Shown here piece after piece: positions 1-4,399 of a stretch of 10,187 nt of DNA. This DNA is from Pseudomonadota bacterium (GTDB taxonomy: Bacteria; Pseudomonadota; Gammaproteobacteria; Acidiferrobacterales; UBA6901): NCBI GenBank assembly GCA_021785795.1, contig JAJYEK010000122.1, positions 1-10,187 on the forward strand, read 5' to 3'. The notes under the pieces are model-generated. The model ran no database searches, was not told where the DNA came from, and saw only the letters and a list, made by a program, of their open reading frames with translations. The position numbers and the translations under genes are program-made. The stretch's first letter is position 1. Every line of letters begins with the position of its first letter.

Positions 1-244
1 TGATGCCGCCTTCGCCATGCTCGTCGGCGCGCATGACGACCCACGCGTATTTGACGGCCACGACGAGGATCAGGGTCCAGAAGATGAGCGACAGGACACC
101 CAGCAGATTGGCGACCGTAGGCGACAGGGACAGCGAAGACAGACAGGCGCTTAGCGTATAAAGAGGGCTTGTGCCGATATCGCCAAAGACCACGCCAAGG
201 GCTGCGATGGCGAGCAGAGGCACGGCGTCTTCGTTGTGATCCAT
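1..244 (-). CDS. kup: Kup-family low-affinity K+ uptake transporter, N-terminal part (gene runs off the window)
   Basis: The minus strand encodes 81 codons from ATG at 244 and continues past position 1. Family: Kup/HAK/KT inner-membrane potassium/proton symporters, usually about 620-630 aa with 12 membrane segments, so only about an eighth is present. Seen: the family signature [10 protein letters not shown] at residues 21-30, a hydrophobic first segment just before and through it (about 9-30), a second hydrophobic segment (about 46-70, [20 protein letters not shown]), then the family loop ending GEGG at 77-80. The match is strong throughout. The ATG is preceded by GGATAAGAA, a weak ribosome site, and no better start lies upstream. 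It lies 181 bp downstream of a tandem pair of small genes on the same strand; whether they share a transcript is unknown. No frame damage is visible in the part present. Confidence 0.95.
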   Translation of the reverse strand, partial: MDHNEDAVPLLAIAALGVVFGDIGTSPLYTLSACLSSLSLSPTVANLLGVLSLIFWTLILVVAVKYAWVVMRADEHGEGGI

Positions 245-308
245 TTCTTATCCGTGTGCGGCGACGCGCTTTGCCGCCTTGGGGATTGTGTCGCCGCAAA
301 GCCGCGCA

Positions 309-329
309 CCAGGGCGCCCGGCGCTCTGG
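309..329. other. Hairpin-forming inverted repeat upstream of kup
   Basis: A 9-bp stem pairs 309-317 with 321-329 around a 3-nt loop. On the plus strand it pairs completely, with one G-U wobble; on the minus strand that pair becomes A-C. It lies in the 181-bp gap between the small gene ending at 426 and the kup start at 244. No T-run follows on either strand, so a classical intrinsic terminator is not supported. It may simply reflect GC-rich sequence. Confidence 0.35.
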
Positions 330-382
330 CTGGCGGGCCGGGCGTCGAGCATGCCATATCCATCGGGGCCTGACCAGTCAGG

Positions 383-414
383 GCGCCACGCAATCGGGGG
401 GCTGCGTGTGGCGC
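383..414 (-). terminator. Possible hairpin just after the second small gene (no T-tract)
   Basis: Ten bases at 383-392 pair with 403-414, with a 2-nt bulge and a 10-nt G-rich loop. The stem begins 11 bases past the TGA at 426-428 on the minus strand, which is where a terminator or mRNA-stabilising hairpin would sit. The absence of a T-run makes Rho-independent termination doubtful. An attenuator or processing hairpin before kup is equally possible. Confidence 0.3.
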
Positions 415-425
415 GCCTTCGGGGC

Positions 426-629
426 TCAGTCGTCTGGCCCTATCCACTCCGTGCGGGGAGATGAGGACAATGCGAGGAAATACCCCTGATCCTTGAGCAG
501 TTTGGCGAGCGTCTGGCCCTCGCTGCCGGCCACCGCCGTGTTTTCGGTCAGATCGGCGGCGATATGGCCGGCCTCGGTCGCGGTGAGTTCCAAAGTGACG
601 CTGTCTGTGTCTTCGCGCTTTATGTGCAT
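426..629 (-). CDS. Small protein of unknown function, 67 aa, paralogue of its neighbour
   Basis: I do not recognise the family. The protein is 67 aa, acidic, with no signal peptide or membrane segment. It is a diverged copy of the 65-aa protein encoded immediately upstream. Without gaps the first 50 residues share about 16 identities, in the pattern TD-V-L--T--E---I near the N terminus and LA--LK-Q-Y near residues 41-50. This conserved spacing is the main evidence that both are real genes. The ATG at 629 has a good ribosome site, GAGAGG, six bases upstream. Only 9 bases separate it from the previous stop, and the stop codon of the upstream gene abuts that ribosome site, so translational coupling is likely. 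The tail after residue 52 is unrelated between the two. Function unknown; the position before kup is suggestive but not evidence of a role in potassium uptake. Confidence 0.7.
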   Translation of the reverse strand: MHIKREDTDSVTLELTATEAGHIAADLTENTAVAGSEGQTLAKLLKDQGYFLALSSSPRTEWIGPDD

Positions 630-638
630 GGCGGCCTC

Positions 639-836
639 TCAATTCCCGAATGCATGGGGTGGCTGCTGGAAGGTGTTTTTCATGCGGTAGGCCTGTTCCT
701 TCAGGATGTTGGCGAGATCGAGCGTGCTGCTCGTGAAGGCTTCCGCGTGATCGAGGATGGGGTCGCTGATCTTTTGCAGTTCGGCCTGCGTAAAGCGCAA
801 AACGACACGATCGGTGGATTTGTCGAGAATGTCCAT
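639..836 (-). CDS. Small protein of unknown function, 65 aa, first of a tandem paralogous pair
   Basis: Unrecognised 65-aa cytoplasmic-looking protein: no signal peptide, no transmembrane stretch, charged, probably mostly helical (segments around residues 16-32 and 38-52). The start at 836 is supported by AAGGAG nine bases upstream. It shares about 16 of 50 aligned residues with the next gene, including TD-V-L at residues 8-13 and LA--LK-Q-Y at 41-50. The short, coupled, co-directional arrangement indicates a tandem duplication in one transcript. The C-terminal tail (FQQPPHAFGN) is proline-rich and not shared. Transcription would start in the gap at 837-985, which it shares divergently with the cupin operon. 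It could be an adaptor, an anti-sigma-like or a regulatory peptide; nothing in the sequence decides this. Confidence 0.7.
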   Translation of the reverse strand: MDILDKSTDRVVLRFTQAELQKISDPILDHAEAFTSSTLDLANILKEQAYRMKNTFQQPPHAFGN

Positions 837-985
837 AAAGAGGGTCTCCTTGGTGTACAGTTTCCCTGCATGCCCGGGAAAGGGCCGAAAGCCAGGATGG
901 GGCCGGTCCGTATCTTTCTATATGGGGCACCCGCGGGGAAATAAAAGACCCAGGGTGACGCAGTGTGCTTTTGTAGGGTGCGGAT
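837..985. promoter_or_regulatory. Divergent intergenic region between small-gene pair and cupin operon
   Basis: This 149-bp gap separates genes transcribed outward in both directions, so it must hold promoters for both unless expression comes from further away. An AT-richer patch at about 914-947 contrasts with the GC-rich surroundings and is the likeliest promoter core. On the minus strand it contains a TATAGA-like -10 candidate (TATATAG context), but no good -35 at proper spacing. On the plus strand I see no convincing sigma-70 or ECF-type pair. The cupin's relatives are ECF anti-sigma domains, so an ECF promoter would be of interest, but I cannot show one. Confidence 0.35.
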
Positions 986-1654
986 ATGAATTGTCATGAT
1001 GATTTCCTGCGCGCGGTGGCCATCGACAGCACCGCGCTCGCCTGGCAGGCCTCGCCCCACGCGGGCGTAGAGCGGCGCATGCTCGAACGCGTGGGTGGGG
1101 AAGTGGCGCGTGCCACCTCGGTCGTGCGCTATGCGCCGGGATCGGCCTTCGCGCCCCACACGCATGGAGGCGGCGAGGAATTTCTGGTCCTAGACGGCGT
1201 GTTTTGCGATGACCAGGGGGAGTATCCGCGCGGATGGTATGTGCGCAATCCGCCGGGCTCCCGCCATCGGCCGCACAGCCATGTGGGTGCCACCATTTTT
1301 GTGAAGCTGCGGCAGATGCACGCAGATGAGCGAAAGCGGGTGTGCATCGACACGCGGGATCCTGCGGGCTGGCGAAGGGACGAGGGACGTACCCGCGCGC
1401 GGCTGCTCCAGGACGGGTTCGGGGAGCGCACCGAGATGCTCGAGTGGCCGGCAGGCTTTGCGGGCACGTGGACATGGCCCGGGGGTGCGGAATATTTCGT
1501 GCTGGAGGGCGCCTTCGACGACGATCTGGGCCCTCATGGGGAAGGCGCGTGGCTGCGCCTTCCCGCAGGCGCTGTGCAGACGGTGCGGACCACACGGGCT
1601 GCCCGTGTGTATCGGAAGACAGGTCATTTGCTGCATCCCGTGGGGGTTTCATGA
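986..1654 (+). CDS. ChrR-like double-cupin protein
   Basis: 222 aa, two cupin folds. The first (about residues 40-111) has both complete cupin motifs. G52-x5-H58-x-H60-x3-E64-x6-G71 is followed by G83-x5-P-x-G-x2-H94, giving a three-His/one-Glu metal site (H58, H60, E64, H94). The wording (RYAPGS, HTHGGGEE, NPPGS, FVKLRQM) is that of the cupin domain of ChrR, the zinc anti-sigma factor of singlet-oxygen sigma-E systems. The second half (about 149-200) repeats the fold, with WPGGAEYFVLEGAFDDD, but has lost the metal histidines. The N-terminal zinc anti-sigma domain of ChrR is absent, and no sigma-factor gene lies next door, so a free-standing metal cupin enzyme or sensor is more likely than an anti-sigma factor. 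ATG 986 has AGGG seven bases upstream. First gene of a three-gene operon; its TGA overlaps the next ATG. Confidence 0.85.
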   Translation: MNCHDDFLRAVAIDSTALAWQASPHAGVERRMLERVGGEVARATSVVRYAPGSAFAPHTHGGGEEFLVLDGVFCDDQGEYPRGWYVRNPPGSRHRPHSHVGATIFVKLRQMHADERKRVCIDTRDPAGWRRDEGRTRARLLQDGFGERTEMLEWPAGFAGTWTWPGGAEYFVLEGAFDDDLGPHGEGAWLRLPAGAVQTVRTTRAARVYRKTGHLLHPVGVS

Positions 1655-2337
1655 AAGACGCGGCACCGCTTGTGCTGATTGCAGGCTATGGGGACGGGCT
1701 TGGTGCGGCGCTTGCCGAGCGGTTTGCTGTCCAGGGTTTCCGTGTGGTGGGGCTCTGCCGCGCGCGCGGCCCGAAGCGGGGGCCGGCTACAATCATACCG
1801 GCCGATCTCACGGATGCGGCGGACACGGCGCGGGCCTGGCAGGAGGTCTGCCTGCAAAGTATCCCGCAGGTCGTGATCCACAATGCCGCGGAACTGGTGA
1901 CGGGCCCCTTCCTCGAGCAGACGCCCGCAGCCTTCCGGCAGGCGTGGGACGCGGCGGTGCTGTCGGCGGTGCATGTGGCGCGGCTTGCCTTTGCGCCGAT
2001 GATTGCCGCAGGCGGCGGTGCCTTTCTGGTGAGCGGAGCCACCGCGAGCATCCGCGGCGGGGCGGGGTTTGCGCCGTTTGCGGCCGCCAAGTTCGCCCTG
2101 CGGGGACTGACACAGTCCCTGGCGCGCGAATTCCAGCCCCAGGGCATCCATGTCGTTCACGTTCTGCTCGATGGCATCATCTGGAGCGAACGCAGCCGCC
2201 AGCGGCGCCCGGATCTTTCCGCTGCGGAGTGTCTGGATCCCGCGGCCATCGCCGAGGTGTATTACGGCCTGTGCCGGCAATCCCCGTCGGCCTGGACGCA
2301 CGAGATCGATCTGCGCCCGCGAAACGAAAGATTCTGA
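1651..2337 (+). CDS. Short-chain dehydrogenase/reductase (SDR) with Phe at the catalytic Tyr position
   Basis: 228 aa, one Rossmann domain, the usual classical-SDR length. The nucleotide-binding loop is AGYGDGLG at residues 11-18, a variant of TGxxxGxG. The NNAG-equivalent is HNAAE at 77-81, and the catalytic Ser is S128 in VSGATAS. The YxxxK motif reads F143-AAA-K147, so the general acid Tyr is replaced by Phe. As I recall it, a recognised SDR subgroup with FAAAKFALR wording carries this Phe naturally, so it may be a family trait and not damage. Substrate unknown. The ATG at 1651 overlaps the cupin stop by 4 bases (ATGA), and the stop at 2335-2337 shares a base with the next start, indicating tight co-translation. 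The reading frame is open further upstream, but that region is occupied by the cupin gene, so the overlap start is chosen. Likely cytoplasmic. Confidence 0.85.
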   Translation: MKDAAPLVLIAGYGDGLGAALAERFAVQGFRVVGLCRARGPKRGPATIIPADLTDAADTARAWQEVCLQSIPQVVIHNAAELVTGPFLEQTPAAFRQAWDAAVLSAVHVARLAFAPMIAAGGGAFLVSGATASIRGGAGFAPFAAAKFALRGLTQSLAREFQPQGIHVVHVLLDGIIWSERSRQRRPDLSAAECLDPAAIAEVYYGLCRQSPSAWTHEIDLRPRNERF

Positions 2338-3413
2338 TGTGTGATGTGCTCATCATCGGCGGGGGCTTAAGCGGGCTGCAGGTGGCGGCCGGTCTTGGTA
2401 GTCGCCGTCTCAGGGTAATCCTGCTCGAGGCACGCGCGCGTCTGGGCGGGCGCATCCTTGGCCTGCCGGATGGGACCGGCGAACCGCTCTACGACGGGGG
2501 GCCGGCGTGGGTGTGGCCGGATCTGCAGCCGCGCATGAAGCATCTCCTGGCCGCACTCGATCTCGAGACCTTTCCCCAGGAGAGCCAGGGCCGGCTGATT
2601 CTGCAGAGGGCAGACGGCCTGCGCGAAGAGGCCCCGCAGGCGTTTGCCAGTGCGCCTGCCAGCATGCGCGTGACAGGGGGGCTGTCGGCGCTCATTGCAC
2701 GGCTTAAGGCGCAGCTTGGGAGTATCGATGTCCACTATGACACGGTGGTGACGGCGCTCGAGAAAGACACAGATGGTGTCTGTGTCACGGCCCGGCGTGA
2801 GTCGGACCTTGTGCGCTATCGGGCGCAGACGGTGGTGCTGGCGGTGCCACCGCGACTGGTGGCGGGCTGGGCGTTTTCGCCCCCGCTGCCCGCCGGTCTG
2901 CGGGGGCGGCTGGCGGCGATACCCACGTGGATGGCCGGACACGCCAAATGCATCGCCGTGTATCCGGCGCCCTTCTGGCGCGCCATGGGCCTGTCCGGGC
3001 AGGCCTTCAGCCAGCCGGGTCCGCTCGGCGAGGTGCATGACGCAAGCGTGCCCGGACAGGGACAGGGTGCGCTGATGGGGTTTTTCGCGTGGCCTTTTGC
3101 GGTGCGTGCGGCGCACCGCGCGCGTCTTGCGCAGGATGTGTGCACTCAGCTCGGTTTCCTCTTCGGGGCGCGGGCGGCGGCGCCTGCGCGCATCAGCATC
3201 CAGGATTGGGCCGCCGAGCCCTTTACGGCGACGGCGGCCGATGCGCTCCCGCTGCCGGGGCATCCGTTCTATCAGCCGCTTTCCTGGCGCGATACGGACT
3301 GGGAGGGCCGTCTCGTTTTTGCCGGAACGGAAGTGGCCGCCGAACAGGGCGGGTATCTCGAAGGGGCGCTGGTCGCCGCGCACGAAGCGCTGGCGCGCAT
3401 CGGGGCCCTCTAG
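2337..3413 (+). CDS. FAD-dependent amine-oxidase-like flavoprotein
   Basis: 358 aa, somewhat shorter than the common 420-500 aa of the flavin-containing amine oxidase/protoporphyrinogen-oxidase-like group. N-terminal dinucleotide-binding motif GGGLSG at residues 8-13, the acidic residue for the ribose at E31, and the family LGGR at 36-39. The C-terminal FAD-contact motif FAGTE at 328-332 is followed by GYLEGA at 339-344. A central AVPP segment is also typical. The start ATG overlaps the SDR stop (TGATG). It ends at TAG 3411-3413, after which the IS remnant begins within about 100 bp; no terminator hairpin with T-run is visible there. Together with the ChrR-like cupin and the SDR it forms a redox operon. 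Similar combinations of SDR and amine oxidase occur with ECF/ChrR photo-oxidative stress genes, which suggests lipid or stress chemistry; that link is inference. Substrate unknown. Confidence 0.87.
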   Translation: MCDVLIIGGGLSGLQVAAGLGSRRLRVILLEARARLGGRILGLPDGTGEPLYDGGPAWVWPDLQPRMKHLLAALDLETFPQESQGRLILQRADGLREEAPQAFASAPASMRVTGGLSALIARLKAQLGSIDVHYDTVVTALEKDTDGVCVTARRESDLVRYRAQTVVLAVPPRLVAGWAFSPPLPAGLRGRLAAIPTWMAGHAKCIAVYPAPFWRAMGLSGQAFSQPGPLGEVHDASVPGQGQGALMGFFAWPFAVRAAHRARLAQDVCTQLGFLFGARAAAPARISIQDWAAEPFTATAADALPLPGHPFYQPLSWRDTDWEGRLVFAGTEVAAEQGGYLEGALVAAHEALARIGAL

Positions 3414-3513
3414 GAATCCGTGCGACCAACTTATGCCGACCGGGATGGCGATGTGCGCTTGCCGGAAGGAGGAAACGGATACCGGTTTTGCGTGTGGCGA
3501 CGGCACAAAGCTG

Positions 3514-3909
3514 TCAGCCCATCGCCGTTTTCGGCTTCAGGAGGTTGTGGGCAGTGTAGATCAGGCTTCATTCGCCCTGCGCTTTTTGCAGTCCCTGTAG
3601 CAGGAACTATCGAAAGACCAAGGTCTGCGTGATCTGCCGGAACACCGGTTCCCCCCACCAGCTTGCGCGGCCGGTAGCGGCTTTTTCGCACCTCTTGCCG
3701 GAGTGCGCGGTGCATGGCCTGTACGGAGGGTGATCGACGCAGACTTTCCGACCCGTCCCATGGCGTACCCGGCCGGTGGCGACGCAGCTCCGGATGCGGT
3801 GACGCGTCAAGGCTTTCAGGTTGTGTTCCGGGCAGTAGCCGGCATCGGCTGGAAATTCGCGGGCCTGACGGCCCGTGTTCTGCCTTACGCGTTTGACCAT
3901 CCCCGGCAC
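3514..3909 (-). pseudogene. IS1182-family transposase, decayed C-terminal part
   Basis: The minus strand carries the C-terminal part of an IS1182-type DDE transposase, starting abruptly at VPGMVK. Recognisable blocks: NTGRQAREF-ADAGYC (the Asp of ADAGYC is a catalytic residue), NLKALTRHRIRSCVATGR, SRYRPRK, EPVF-QI (containing the catalytic Glu) and FLLQGLQKAQGE-SLIYTAHNLLK. It is broken by TAG at 3607-3609 (where Gln is expected) and TGA at 3568-3570 (where Trp is expected). Two compensating frameshifts, around 3715-3730 and 3650, are also needed to read RALRQEVRKSRYRPRK in line with the rest. The natural stop appears to be TGA 3514-3516. The first catalytic Asp region is missing, so no active enzyme is possible. 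The N-terminal half lies 4.66 kb away at 8570-9074 in the same orientation. Confidence 0.88.
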
Positions 3910-4042
3910 GATTGTGCGCCGGCTCTCAGGGTGCGCGAGGGGACCTCCAAGTCTCCTTCGCGCCCTCGATCCCGGCGCAGCTCATGATTCCTCCGTTCCG
4001 CTTTCGGATGCCTGGTGCCGTCTTGCGGTCGAGCCGTGAGCT

Positions 4043-4155
4043 CATTGCCGGCCGCATGGCCGGTTCCCGTCGCACAACCGATAGGCCCCCTGCAGGGAGA
4101 GGCTTACCCCACAATAACAGACCGGCGTGTCGACATTGCCGGCCGCACGGCCGGT
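4043..4155 (+). repeat. Two 22-bp palindromic direct repeats within the left end sequence
   Basis: Positions 4043-4064 and 4134-4155 are identical except for one base (T at one, C at the other) in the loop of a GGCCG-type palindrome, beginning CATTGCCGGCCGCA. The copies are 91 bp apart. Each can fold into an 8-bp GC stem. The right-hand end of the unit holds a single weaker version. They could be paired protein-binding sites, like subterminal transposase sites, or stems of a structured RNA. Confidence 0.6.
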
Positions 4156-4170
4156 GTCCCCAAAGGGGAC
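4138..4170 (+). other. Two consecutive strong hairpins in the left end sequence
   Basis: Stem one pairs 4138-4145 with 4148-4155 (GCCGGCCG-CA-CGGCCGGT; the innermost pair probably opens into a 4-nt loop). Stem two pairs 4156-4161 with 4165-4170 (GTCCCC-AAA-GGGGAC). They stack directly with no spacer. The second is retained in the right copy as CCCC-ACA-GGGG. No T-run follows, so they are not standard terminators. Confidence 0.5.
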
Positions 4171-4337
4171 CCGACGGCGTCTCCCGCATACCTCGCCCTC
4201 GCTTCGCTTTCCCTTGTGCGCAGCCGACGAGAAAAATCTACGCAAGGCACGCTTGTGTGTCCGGCGCTTTCTTCAGGAACACAAAAAAGTCCCAAAAAAT
4301 CGGTCAAGATGTGTGTAATAGAAAGGTCCTGAAGGCC

Positions 4338-4366
4338 TTGACGCTCATGCTTTGCTTCGCTAGCTT
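4338..4366 (+). promoter_or_regulatory. Candidate sigma-70-type promoter for the hydrolase gene
   Basis: TTGACG at 4338-4343 and TAGCTT at 4361-4366 are separated by 17 bases. The -35 is five of six to consensus; the -10 is three of six. Transcription would begin about 25-30 bases before the ATG at 4400, inside the unique DNA between the end repeat and the gene. Plausible but unproven. Confidence 0.4.
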
Positions 4367-4387
4367 GGCATTCCCAGTCCTTCCGTG

Positions 4388-4394
4388 AAAGGGA
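4388..4394 (+). promoter_or_regulatory. Ribosome-binding site deciding the hydrolase start
   Basis: AAAGGGA lies five bases before ATG 4400. An in-frame GTG at 4385 would place this purine stretch inside the coding region and has no ribosome site of its own, so ATG 4400 is preferred. Confidence 0.6.
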
Positions 4395-4399
4395 TTTTC

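Larger units (their letters stand above)
3909..4305 (+). repeat. Left copy of the inverted, hairpin-rich end sequence
   Basis: Aligned by eye with the reverse complement of 8190-8569. Matching blocks in order are: CGATTGTGCGC at 3909-3919; a GCGCCCTCGATCCCGGCG block at 3960-3977 (right copy differs at two positions); a GCCGTCTTGC block near 4017-4026; the block around 4113-4150 ending ATTGCCGGCCGCACGGCCG; GTCCCC-GGGG; GACGGCGTCTCCCGC near 4173-4187; CTTCGCTTTCCC at 4202-4213; then an A-rich part (AACACAAAAAAG) to about 4305. Blocks are separated by indels that add or remove whole hairpins. It encodes no protein I can support. It ends about 95 bp before the hydrolase start, so it may also act as promoter or leader. 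Confidence 0.72.

Noticed and set aside
151..930. Minus-strand open frame of 259 codons across the kup start and the small genes
   Set aside because: It overlaps kup and both small genes in a different frame and has Arg-rich composition without motifs. The small genes are preferred because they are paralogous and have good ribosome sites.
1326..2336. Upstream extension of the flavoprotein frame (695 codons in all)
   Set aside because: The extension overlaps the cupin and SDR genes in another frame and has low-complexity Gly/Arg/Cys composition; the flavoprotein fold begins at ATG 2337 with its Rossmann motif at residue 8.
2367..3506. Minus-strand open frame of 379 codons opposite the flavoprotein
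   Set aside because: Arg/His/Pro-rich antisense shadow with no domain, covering a well-supported gene.
4138..4170. Integron attC-like site
   Set aside because: There are no recognisable GTTRRRY/RYYYAAC core sites or integrase gene; the stems are ordinary GC palindromes.
4250..4320. Intrinsic terminator on the minus strand from T-runs opposite the A-tracts
   Set aside because: No GC stem lies immediately before the T-runs on that strand.
3912..4388. Plus-strand open frame of 158 codons over the left end sequence
   Set aside because: It crosses palindromes and the promoter region, and its product does not match what the right copy would encode in the same direction.
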